The position numbers and the translations under genes are program-made. Under the pieces are notes generated by a model. The model saw nothing but the letters and a program-made list of their open reading frames with translations, was not told where the DNA came from and did not search any database. This document shows positions 7,973-15,303 of a stretch of 64,000 nt of DNA, one piece after another (position 1 is the stretch's first letter; every line of letters begins with the position of its first letter). The stretch is from assembly GCA_046328575.1 (NCBI GenBank), contig JAXLWI010000009.1:27218-91217 (forward strand), given 5' to 3'. Source of the stretch: JAGOBP01 sp046328575 (GTDB taxonomy: Bacteria; Chloroflexota; Anaerolineae; Fen-1058).

Positions 7973-9913
7973 ATGAAGCACCCGGCATATTCATCGCTCG
8001 TTATTGCACTGTTGCTGTTCCTCAACCAAATACTTGCGCCAACACAGGTCGCGCCCGATCGTACGTCGCCTTTCCTCGGCAGCGGAGCGCACTTTAACCA
8101 CCTCGCCTGGACGATGGACCTCTCTCAAAACACAGAGCTAGTTCTAAGGCAAGGTCACGGCGGAAAGCCAGGGATGAACAGAGCGTCAACTGACAGTGAG
8201 CTCTTCTGGCAGACCGTTTGGGTTAGCGTGCTGGGCGTGCTGGTGCTGATTAGTCTGTTGGCTGTGGGCTTTCGGTGGCGCGTGCATTCGATCGAGACGG
8301 CCACGCGCCGCTTGGAAACGCTAGTGGCCGAACGCACGCGTGAGTTGCTCGAATCCAAACACCAGTTGGAGATCGAAATCGAGCAGCGCATCTACGCCGA
8401 AACCGAGCTGGCGAAGCGCGCAGAACAAGAGCTGCACCAATCGGAAGAGCGGTTTCGAGCGGCCTTTGAGAGTTCGGCCATCGGCATGGCCTTGATGACC
8501 ATCGACGGGCATTTTGTCAAAGCCAATGCAGCTATTCGAAAAATGTCCGGCTACACTGATGCGGAACTGGGACACCTCACAGCCGATGATATCGTCTGGC
8601 CGGAAGATCGAGCGGTGGGGCTGGAGTTGTTTGCGGAGATTATGGCGGGGCAGCGTGATTACTACCAGGTAGAGCGGCGCTATGTGCGCAAGAATGGCGA
8701 CCTATTCTGGACGCGCTTGACCCTTTCGGCGATGGAAGACACGACCGGTCGCCCCATCTATCTTATAGCGCTGGTCGAAGACATCGACGAACAAAAACGC
8801 ACCTTGCTGGAATTGCGCAAATCGGAGGCGCGCTTTCAGGCTGTGTTTGAGAATGCTGCGGTAGGCATCGTTTTGATCAGCCTCGACGGGCGCGTGCTGG
8901 CCATGAACCCAACGACGGAACAGATCTGCGGCTACAGTCTGGCCGAACTCACCAGCACCAACCCGCTGGATTTGGCCTTCGCCGAAGATCGCGGCGCAGA
9001 CACGGGCCTATTCCAGGAGTTGATCTCGGGGCAACGCGACTTCTATGTAGTGGAGATGCGGTTTCATCGCAAGACACATGGTTTGGGTTGGGTGCGCATC
9101 AACTATTCGCTGGTGCGCGATCCAGACGGTCAGCCCGATTATTTGATTGCGCTGCTCGAGAACATCGACGAGGAGAAGCGCGCGGCTGAAAAATTGGCCG
9201 AGCAAGAAGCAGAATATCGCCGCGCCCTGGAACAGCGCATTACAGAACGCACCGAGGAACTCAAGCAAGCCAATCAGTTGCTCCAGCAGCAAGCCGCACA
9301 AGAAGCCGTCAACAGCGAGCGTACACGTCTGGCGCGTGATTTGCACGATGCCGTGACGCAAACCCTGTTCTCAGCCAGCCTCATCGCCGAGGTGCTGCCG
9401 GAACTATGGGATCTGAATCAAAGCGAAGCGCGCCGCCGCGTGGAAGAACTGCGTCAATTGACGCGCGGTGCGTTGGCCGAAATGCGCATGCTGCTGGTTG
9501 AACTGCGTCCGAACGCGCTAGTGGAAGTTCCCCTGCCCGATTTGCTACGCCAACTTACCGAGGCATTTACTGGCCGAGCGCGTTTGCCTATCCAGTTGAA
9601 CGTGGACGGTCACTATGTGCTGCCGCCCGATGTGCAGCTGGCGTTGTATCGCATTACGCAAGAGGCCCTAAACAACATCGTCAAGCACGCTCACGCTTCG
9701 CAAGTGATAGTCACGCTGCGGCTGACCGACCGGGTGCGATTGTCGATCGTGGATAACGGCGGTGGCTTTGATCCGGCGGTGGTTCCACCCGATCATTTGG
9801 GCTTGCAGATCATGCGCGAGCGGGCCGCGTCCATCGACGCGACCTTCGCGGTGTACAGTGCGCCGGGCGAAGGCACCCAGATTACGGTGACATGGAGCGC
9901 ACCACTGAGTTAG
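7973..9913 (+). CDS. Membrane sensor histidine kinase, two PAS domains, NarL-type
   Basis: Sensor kinase of 646 residues. An N-terminal hydrophobic segment (residues 5-20) and a second one (VLGVLVLISLLAVGF, about 84-99) bracket a short extracytoplasmic loop. A coiled coil follows, then two PAS/PAC units (about 155-275 and 290-410), a second coiled coil, and a HisKA_3 domain with phosphoacceptor His458 in RDLHDAVTQTLF. The HATPase domain shows YRITQEALNNIVKHA, VDNGGGFD and GLQIMRERA. HisKA_3 kinases pair with NarL/LuxR regulators, and one begins 11 bases downstream. An in-frame GTG lies 39 bases upstream, but the ATG starts the hydrophobic segment. The signal is unknown; PAS domains often sense redox, oxygen or small ligands. 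Confidence 0.9.
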   Translation: MKHPAYSSLVIALLLFLNQILAPTQVAPDRTSPFLGSGAHFNHLAWTMDLSQNTELVLRQGHGGKPGMNRASTDSELFWQTVWVSVLGVLVLISLLAVGFRWRVHSIETATRRLETLVAERTRELLESKHQLEIEIEQRIYAETELAKRAEQELHQSEERFRAAFESSAIGMALMTIDGHFVKANAAIRKMSGYTDAELGHLTADDIVWPEDRAVGLELFAEIMAGQRDYYQVERRYVRKNGDLFWTRLTLSAMEDTTGRPIYLIALVEDIDEQKRTLLELRKSEARFQAVFENAAVGIVLISLDGRVLAMNPTTEQICGYSLAELTSTNPLDLAFAEDRGADTGLFQELISGQRDFYVVEMRFHRKTHGLGWVRINYSLVRDPDGQPDYLIALLENIDEEKRAAEKLAEQEAEYRRALEQRITERTEELKQANQLLQQQAAQEAVNSERTRLARDLHDAVTQTLFSASLIAEVLPELWDLNQSEARRRVEELRQLTRGALAEMRMLLVELRPNALVEVPLPDLLRQLTEAFTGRARLPIQLNVDGHYVLPPDVQLALYRITQEALNNIVKHAHASQVIVTLRLTDRVRLSIVDNGGGFDPAVVPPDHLGLQIMRERAASIDATFAVYSAPGEGTQITVTWSAPLS

Positions 9914-9924
9914 GAGCACAGGCT

Positions 9925-10560
9925 ATGTCCAATCAAGCGCGAATTCGAGTGATGATTGTAGATGATCATGCCGTGGTGCGCAGCGGACTGACGACCTTTC
10001 TGCTGGCAGTGCCTGATCTGGAACTGGCCGGCGAAGCGGAGACCGGCGAGCAAGCCATACTGCGCTGCGGCTTGCTAAAACCCGATGTGATCTTGATGGA
10101 TCTGATGCTGCCGGGCACCAGCGGCGTCACGGCTACACGCCGCATTCTGGCGCAGTACCCCGCCGTTCGCATCATCGCGCTGACCAGCTTTCCCGACGAC
10201 AGCCTGGTGCAGGAAGCCTTGCAGGCAGGCGCCATTGGGTATCTGATGAAAAATGTTTCTGCGCGCGAATTAACCGAGGCGATTCGTGCGGCGTATGCAG
10301 GCAAGATGACACTGTCGCCGGAAGCAGCACAGGCGTTGGTGCATGCGACTACGCACAAGATCGAGGTCGCCGAGCTAAGCAATCGGGAGCGCGAAGTCCT
10401 GAGGCTGATGGTTGAAGGCCTGAATAATACGGAAATCGCCGAACGCTTGACCATCAGCCAATCCACCGTGAAGTACCACATTGGTAACCTATTTACCAAG
10501 CTGCAAGTGGACAATCGTGTGGCGGCCGTAGCTGTCGCCTTGCAGAAGAAACTGGTTTAG
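9925..10560 (+). CDS. NarL/FixJ-family response regulator
   Basis: DNA-binding response regulator of 211 residues. The receiver domain has the acidic pair VDDH (13-14), phosphorylation site Asp59 in VILMDLMLPG and the conserved Lys in GYLMKNV. The C-terminal LuxR-type helix-turn-helix has LSNREREVLRLMVEG and NTEIAERLTISQSTVKYHI. TAGGAGCACAGGCT precedes the ATG, 11 bases after the kinase stop, so the two are translated from one message. An in-frame earlier start inside the kinase gene lacks a ribosome binding site and was not used. Confidence 0.94.
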   Translation: MSNQARIRVMIVDDHAVVRSGLTTFLLAVPDLELAGEAETGEQAILRCGLLKPDVILMDLMLPGTSGVTATRRILAQYPAVRIIALTSFPDDSLVQEALQAGAIGYLMKNVSARELTEAIRAAYAGKMTLSPEAAQALVHATTHKIEVAELSNREREVLRLMVEGLNNTEIAERLTISQSTVKYHIGNLFTKLQVDNRVAAVAVALQKKLV

Positions 10561-10655
10561 ATCTGCACACTTGTCCAGTTGGACAGTCTGAAATTGACTA
10601 CACGGTTCGGGACAAAACCTCGGCACGCGCGTATGCTATAGGCGGGGTACTGAGG

Positions 10656-11009
10656 ATGAAACGCTGCTTGCTGGCTGACGACAACCCCGATATGCGCTCG
10701 GCCTTGCGTCTGGTGTTGAGGACTCGTTTCGAGTCAATCGACGTGAGCGAAGTTGGCGATCAAGTTCAGCTGCTCGATCGGCTGGCGGCAACCACGCCGG
10801 ATTATCTGATTCTCGATTGGGATTTGCCCGGCCGCGAAACTGTTTCGCTCGAACGCTTACGACAGATCGCGCCCCAAATGTGCATCATCGTGACCAGTGC
10901 GCGCCCCGAAGCCGCCGCCGAGGCACTGGCCGCCCGCGCCGATGCCTTTGTCGCCCAGACCGATTCGCCGTGTGCACTGTTGGGTTTGTTACAACGACTA
11001 GAGGCTTGA
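10656..11009 (+). CDS. Single-domain receiver protein lacking the conserved lysine
   Basis: Stand-alone CheY-like receiver of 117 residues with the acidic pair ADDN (8-9) and a likely phosphorylation site Asp54 in LILDWDLPG. The C-terminal beta-5 position that normally holds the invariant Lys reads DAFVAQTDSP. This suggests altered or phosphorylation-independent switching. No output domain. It follows the kinase/NarL pair on the same strand after 95 bases. That spacer contains GTATGCTATA, a possible -10 element, so it may have its own promoter. Probably a phosphate sink or connector protein, by inference. Confidence 0.75.
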   Translation: MKRCLLADDNPDMRSALRLVLRTRFESIDVSEVGDQVQLLDRLAATTPDYLILDWDLPGRETVSLERLRQIAPQMCIIVTSARPEAAAEALAARADAFVAQTDSPCALLGLLQRLEA

Positions 11010-11134
11010 TCGCCAAGGAGGATAGAGCCATTAACTCGACAACTGCTATCGAGACGAGCGACTGAAAAAGTGCTCAAGATTTTGCGCGAGGATGATCGAG
11101 CGGGCTCACGTAACCTGGCTTTAAGGAGGGCCAC

Positions 11135-11584
11135 ATGAACGACCAATCACCGCTTAGTTCGCCGCAATCCGAACCACTCACGCGACGCGAGGAACGGCAG
11201 AAGCGCCGCGAAGCACGTCAAGCCTCACTGGCCGATCCCAGCCGAGGCGGTGCCTGGGTGGCCGGCCTGCTTCTCATCGTGTTGGGCGGCGCCTTTCTGC
11301 TGCAAAACGCAGGAGTATTCACCATTCCGTTGACCAATTGGTGGGCATTGTTTATCATGATACCTGCCGTTGGCGCCTTTGACACCGCCGGACGAATGTA
11401 TCGGAACGCGGGCAACCATCTGACCGCGCCCGCGCGCAGTTCGCTGTTCATCGGGTTGATTCTCACACTCGTGACTCTGTCGTTTCTGTTCAATCTCAGT
11501 TGGACTGTCTTCGGGCCAGTGTTGCTTATCTTGACCGGGGTTGGTCTGGCCGCTAATGCGATGCTGCCCGACAAAAAGGAGTAG
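11135..11584 (+). CDS. Small polytopic membrane protein (LiaF/DUF5668-like region)
   Basis: 149 residues. A highly charged N-terminus (LTRREERQKRREARQ) is followed by about four hydrophobic segments: VAGLLLIVLGGAFLLQNAG, WWALFIMIPAVGAF, SSLFIGLILTLVTLSFLF and FGPVLLILTGVGLAANAML. The G-x-LLIVLG-x-FLLQN pattern with WW..FI...G resembles the membrane domain of LiaF / DUF5668 proteins, which are linked to envelope stress sensing. A strong AAGGAGGGCCAC precedes the ATG. The function is not established. Position after a two-component system fits a membrane-stress role, but this is inference. Confidence 0.7.
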   Translation: MNDQSPLSSPQSEPLTRREERQKRREARQASLADPSRGGAWVAGLLLIVLGGAFLLQNAGVFTIPLTNWWALFIMIPAVGAFDTAGRMYRNAGNHLTAPARSSLFIGLILTLVTLSFLFNLSWTVFGPVLLILTGVGLAANAMLPDKKE

Positions 11585-11621
11585 CGCCCGATAGCCACGT
11601 CATCGCTGCGCAGGTGTGAAA

Positions 11622-11653
11622 AACCGATCGGCCCAGATACACCCCGATCGGTT
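11622..11653. other. Inverted repeat after the small membrane protein gene
   Basis: AACCGATCGG (11622-11631) and CCGATCGGTT (11644-11653) form a perfect 10-bp stem with a 12-base loop. There is no T-run on either strand. It could be a weak terminator, or simply two copies of the CGATCG palindrome that is abundant throughout this sequence. Confidence 0.35.
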
Positions 11654-11691
11654 CAGCGTCAGAGATCGCAGTTGAAGGTCGAAAATCATCT

Positions 11692-12321
11692 ATGAAAAAG
11701 CGAGAGGAAGATTCGCCTGAGGCGCTTCAGATGGAGCGCCTTCTCTTCTTTAGCGACGCCGTCTTTGCGATTGCCATCACGCTGCTGGCGATAGAGTTGA
11801 AAGTACCCGAGTTGGACGGCGCGCTGGCCGCTGAAGAACTCCCGCAAGCCGTGGACCATCTGTGGCCGCAGTTCATCAGCTTTGCGATCAGTTTTCTGGT
11901 GGTCGCGCTGTTCTGGACCAGTCATCATCGGGTGTTTGGCATCATCCAGCACTTCGATCACCGCCTGATCTGGCTCAATTTACTGCTGCTGTTTGGCATC
12001 GCGTTTCTGCCCTTCCCCACAGCGATGTTAGGCAAATACGGCGATACCCGCTACGCGATGATCTTCTATGCGGCGACGGTCGGCGCGATCGGTTTGGTGT
12101 GGACTGGAATCTGGGTGTATGCCAGCCGTGATCATCGTTTGATCGATCCGCATTACCCGGCGGCCGATATTCGCAGGTACACCCTTACCACCTTAGCCAC
12201 GCCGGGGGTGTTTCTGCTATCGATGCCGTTCACACTGATCAATCCGAGCGCGCCACGCCTCTTGTGGGCGCTGCTGGCCTTATCGGTCGTGATCTTTCCC
12301 TATCGGTTGCGCAAGACGTGA
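11692..12321 (+). CDS. TMEM175-family (DUF1211) potassium channel-like protein
   Basis: 209-residue membrane protein with the family signature R-x3-FSD seen as ERLLFFSDAVFAIAITLLAIEL at residues 15-36. About six transmembrane helices follow, in the expected order (ISFLVVALFW, LNLLLLFGIAFLPFP, AATVGAIGLVW, TTLATPGVFLL, LLWALLALSVV). Bacterial TMEM175 proteins are K+ channels in which the first helix of the signature forms the pore. The ribosome binding site is weak (GAAGGT about 15 bases upstream). It begins a run of same-strand genes, but the 73-base spacer to the next gene leaves co-transcription open. Confidence 0.85.
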   Translation: MKKREEDSPEALQMERLLFFSDAVFAIAITLLAIELKVPELDGALAAEELPQAVDHLWPQFISFAISFLVVALFWTSHHRVFGIIQHFDHRLIWLNLLLLFGIAFLPFPTAMLGKYGDTRYAMIFYAATVGAIGLVWTGIWVYASRDHRLIDPHYPAADIRRYTLTTLATPGVFLLSMPFTLINPSAPRLLWALLALSVVIFPYRLRKT

Positions 12322-12394
12322 GGAACAATCGGGCAAGAGGAAAACCAACGCAGAGTCGTTATCGTTCGTACAATTCAATCCTTGAGGAACCAAC

Positions 12395-13225
12395 ATGCAA
12401 ACGTGGATACGCAAACATCAGCTGCTAGTCTTCTTTGTCATTACCTACATCTTCGCGTATGTGCCGCTGTATGGGCACATCTTCGTGACGACCGATCAGC
12501 CGCTGACGGCGTGGTCGCTGGTCTGGTTCTTGAACGTGTTCAGCCCCACTATCGGTGCCGTGATCGTCGCGTGGTTGGTCGGTGGCGGCGCCGAAGTGAA
12601 GCGGTTGTTGTCCGGTTTCACTCGTTGGCGCGTTCACGTTCGCTGGTATCTGGCCGCCGCGTTCTTGATGCTGGGACCGTTAGTGATCGCCGCCATCTAC
12701 ATCGCGTTGGGTAATCCGTCGACTGGTTTGCAGCCCGGCGTGACTTTGCCAATGTTATTGGGCATTGTGGTGACACAACTCTTTTCTGGTCCTATTTCAG
12801 AAGAAGCGGGGTGGCGCGGATTCGCTTTGCCTCGTTTGCAGGCCAAACACAACGCCTTAGTGTCGAGTTTGATCCTCGGCGTTATCTGGACGTTCTGGCA
12901 TCTGCCGCTCTACTTCGTCAGCGGCTCATCCCAGCGCGGCATTCCCTTTCCGATCTATCTGGTGCTGATTTGCACGCTGACGCTGTATATCACGTGGATT
13001 TATAATAATTCACGCGGCAGTCTGATTCTGACCACGCTGGCGCACGCGTCATTCAACTTGACCGGCGTATTCATCACGGGCACGATCGGTTTGATGCCGC
13101 CGATGGCGTTTTACATGACCATCGGCCCGCTGTTCTTCGCGTGCATCCTCGTCGTCGTAATTGGCTTTGGACCGAGGTACTTCTCAAAGAAACCAGCGGC
13201 TGAGTTGCCTTTCCAACGAATCTGA
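12395..13225 (+). CDS. CPBP-family intramembrane glutamic endopeptidase
   Basis: 276-residue polytopic protein with the Abi/CAAX (CPBP) protease signature. Motif 1 is EEAGWRGFALPRLQ (about residues 134-147) with the catalytic EE and R. Motif 2 is FWHLPLYF (about 168), and motif 3 HASFN (about 222). Homologues are Rce1-like proteases that cleave within the membrane after prenylation in eukaryotes; in bacteria they also serve in immunity to self-made bacteriocins or in regulated proteolysis. GAGGAACCAAC precedes the ATG. It is immediately upstream of an isoprenoid-synthase-like gene and a methyltransferase. That grouping recalls prenyl-processing chemistry, but no prenyltransferase substrate is evident. 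Confidence 0.88.
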   Translation: MQTWIRKHQLLVFFVITYIFAYVPLYGHIFVTTDQPLTAWSLVWFLNVFSPTIGAVIVAWLVGGGAEVKRLLSGFTRWRVHVRWYLAAAFLMLGPLVIAAIYIALGNPSTGLQPGVTLPMLLGIVVTQLFSGPISEEAGWRGFALPRLQAKHNALVSSLILGVIWTFWHLPLYFVSGSSQRGIPFPIYLVLICTLTLYITWIYNNSRGSLILTTLAHASFNLTGVFITGTIGLMPPMAFYMTIGPLFFACILVVVIGFGPRYFSKKPAAELPFQRI

Positions 13226-13295
13226 TTCAATCGATCAGCCGATCAACCAGTTGAAAGCACGGCCATGATGTCACATCAACCTGAGAAGGCAACCG

Positions 13296-14318
13296 ATGGA
13301 TACAGATAAAGCCTTCGACAAGTTTGCCCCAACCATCCTGCAAGTCTATCACCGCAACACAGAAGCCTTCTGGTCGGCGGTGATGGCGCCGTTCCTGGTC
13401 ACCAACGTGTCGATGTTGGATTGGTTCCGCAACCTGCGCGTCGATTTCGGCTTGCTGTCGGCTTTTAGAGGGTTGGACACCGAAGCGCGTCAGACCCTGA
13501 AAGACTACGGCGCACCGCTCGGTCTTGATGTGACCGAATGGAAGAGCAATCGGCTGCAATACTTCAAAGATGCGTATCCGGTTTTTGCATTTCTGGCTGT
13601 ATGGATGGATGAAGAGAACTTGCATGACCTCGTGGCTCAATTCGGCGACATCTTACGCGCAGGCGTGTTCGCCGTGGCGGGCTACGGCATCCTCGATGAG
13701 AACGTCGACAGCGACTCACCCTCGCCCGTAGAAATTCTCACGGCGCAGGCCTTGTTGGCCGAATATGAAACGCTGGCGCTCAACATCTTTGGCGTTACAC
13801 CCGTCAACCTCGGCATCATGCACAAGATGCGGCGCTTATTCCTCGAAGCCGAAATCAAAGAGAAAGCGGCGCGTCACACAACCAGCCCTTATCAATTGGA
13901 TAATCCCAAACAGTTGGGCGCTAAGGGCGCGAACTCAGTGACGCCTTACATGCTCAGTCTGGAACGACTGGGCCGCGCAGCACAGATCGACGATTACTGG
14001 GAAGTGTTTCTGCTCTTCGGCGCTGCGATTCAGATGATCGACGATTGGGAAGATCTGGAAAAAGATTTGGCCGCTGGACATTATTCATATGTGACATTGG
14101 GTTTCGACGGCTTGCACGGCGATCCGAAACACATTGCCCAAACGCTGCGTGCCGATCAAGCCCGCGTCCGAGCTACTTACGCGCGCAGCCAAGAGATGAT
14201 CGCCCAAGCCCGATCGATTTTGACGCAGCTGAACGACTCGATGTTAGTCCGGCTGGTGGATGTCACCGATGCGCGCGTTGAGACCTTCTTTCGTAAGAAC
14301 TTGAAGATGCGAGTGTGA
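13296..14318 (+). CDS. Diverged isoprenoid-synthase-fold protein
   Basis: 340 residues, predicted all-alpha and soluble. Two acidic motifs are spaced as in class I trans-prenyltransferases and terpene cyclases. A degenerate first motif, GYGILDENVDSD, lies at about residues 129-140 (Asp134, Asp138). A better second motif, IQMIDDWEDLEKD, is at about 245-257 (Asp249, Asp250, Asp253), preceded by LFGA and followed by GHYSYVTLG. In true polyprenyl synthases the first motif is DDxxD; here only D-x3-D remains. It may therefore be a terpene cyclase-like enzyme, a squalene/phytoene-type relative, or a binding protein. The adjacent methyltransferase (15-base gap) suggests a small terpenoid or lipid pathway. 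Assignment is from motif pattern only. Confidence 0.55.
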   Translation: MDTDKAFDKFAPTILQVYHRNTEAFWSAVMAPFLVTNVSMLDWFRNLRVDFGLLSAFRGLDTEARQTLKDYGAPLGLDVTEWKSNRLQYFKDAYPVFAFLAVWMDEENLHDLVAQFGDILRAGVFAVAGYGILDENVDSDSPSPVEILTAQALLAEYETLALNIFGVTPVNLGIMHKMRRLFLEAEIKEKAARHTTSPYQLDNPKQLGAKGANSVTPYMLSLERLGRAAQIDDYWEVFLLFGAAIQMIDDWEDLEKDLAAGHYSYVTLGFDGLHGDPKHIAQTLRADQARVRATYARSQEMIAQARSILTQLNDSMLVRLVDVTDARVETFFRKNLKMRV

Positions 14319-14333
14319 AGGCACAGGCCAACC

Positions 14334-15149
14334 ATGACTGATTCCAACCCCTACATTCGGAGTTTACTGGCTGCCGATCCACTGCGCGAGCCGACACTGC
14401 GCGCGATCATTCAGGCGTTGAATCTGCCAATGAGCAGTCGTGGCCTCGACGTAGGCTGCGGGATCGGCTTGCAAGCATTGTTGCTGGCCCAGTCGATTGG
14501 GCCACAGGGGCATGTCACTGGGTTGGACATCGATCTTGAACTGCTGGCTTACGGTGCTGGCCTCGCCAAAAACGTCGGATTGACCGGACGGATTACCTTT
14601 CGACAAGGCGACATGCAGCAACTTCCCTTCGACGCTGCCACGTTCGATTGGGTGTGGAGCGCCGATTGTGTGGGCTATCCGATCGGCGATCTGGCCCAAC
14701 AATTGCCGGAGTTGGTGCGCGTGACCAAACCCGGTGGTCAGATTATTCTGCTGGCGTGGACGTCCCAGCAAGTGCTGCCAGGTTATCCGCTGCTGGAAGC
14801 GCAGTTGAATGCCACGTGTTCCAGTTACCAGCCATACTTAAAGGGCAAAGACCCTGAACTCCATTTTCTGCGGGCTGCACGCTGGTTTGAAGCAGCTGGG
14901 CTGCAACGCGTTACCGCCCGCACCTTCCTCGGCGAAGTGCAAGCGCCGCTCAGCGCAGGGGAACGCGGCGCGCTGACGGCGTTGTTCAAGATGTTGTGGG
15001 TAGAGCCATCCAATAGCGCGGACTCAGCCGCGTGGTCTGAGTATCAACGTGTATGTACGCCGGAATCGCCGGACTTTATCTTGAATGTGCCCGGTTACTA
15101 TGCGTTTTTCACCTACACGGTGTTTCACGGGCAAGTGCCTCAGCGCTGA
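14334..15149 (+). CDS. Class I SAM-dependent methyltransferase
   Basis: 271 residues with a UbiE/COQ5-like Rossmann methyltransferase core. Motif I is GLDVGCGIGLQALLLA (about residues 37-52), the acidic loop after beta-2 is VTGLDIDLELL, motif II is FRQGDMQQLPFDAATFDWVWSAD (seen in part at about 85-105), and motif III is RVTKPGGQIILLAW. The C-terminal half differs from quinone methyltransferases. It starts 15 bases after the isoprenoid-synthase-like gene, so the two are likely co-translated. The methylated substrate may be that enzyme's product (inference); quinone or lipid methylation is an alternative. Confidence 0.82.
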   Translation: MTDSNPYIRSLLAADPLREPTLRAIIQALNLPMSSRGLDVGCGIGLQALLLAQSIGPQGHVTGLDIDLELLAYGAGLAKNVGLTGRITFRQGDMQQLPFDAATFDWVWSADCVGYPIGDLAQQLPELVRVTKPGGQIILLAWTSQQVLPGYPLLEAQLNATCSSYQPYLKGKDPELHFLRAARWFEAAGLQRVTARTFLGEVQAPLSAGERGALTALFKMLWVEPSNSADSAAWSEYQRVCTPESPDFILNVPGYYAFFTYTVFHGQVPQR

Positions 15150-15181
15150 ACCGACTAAAAATCAAATCGTTGAGGTCAAAC

Positions 15182-15277
15182 ATGAAACGCCGAGTGATCG
15201 TCATTGGCGGTGTCGTCGTCGCAGTGATCGTGATCGTGCTGGGCGCGCTGAAGACTGCGCAGTTGCCGTCAAAGTAA
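15182..15277 (+). CDS. 31-residue single-span membrane peptide
   Basis: Short ORF beginning MKRRVIVIGG and ending QLPSK, with one continuous hydrophobic span of about 20 residues between basic N- and C-terminal residues. GAGG lies 7 bases before the ATG. It is 32 bases after the methyltransferase stop and 26 before the hydrolase start, all on one strand, consistent with an operon member. It could be a small membrane-protein partner or regulator. A longer overlapping in-frame ORF starts inside the methyltransferase gene and lacks a ribosome binding site, so it was not chosen. Confidence 0.55.
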   Translation: MKRRVIVIGGVVVAVIVIVLGALKTAQLPSK

Positions 15278-15303
15278 AACCATCCCATTCTTAGGATTAG
15301 GTC

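Noticed and set aside
10600..10655. A fifth copy of the shared promoter motif (GGGACAAAAC ... GTATGCTATA)
   Set aside because: Spacing is about four bases longer and the T-rich core is missing; the likeness is limited to GGGAC and a generic -10.
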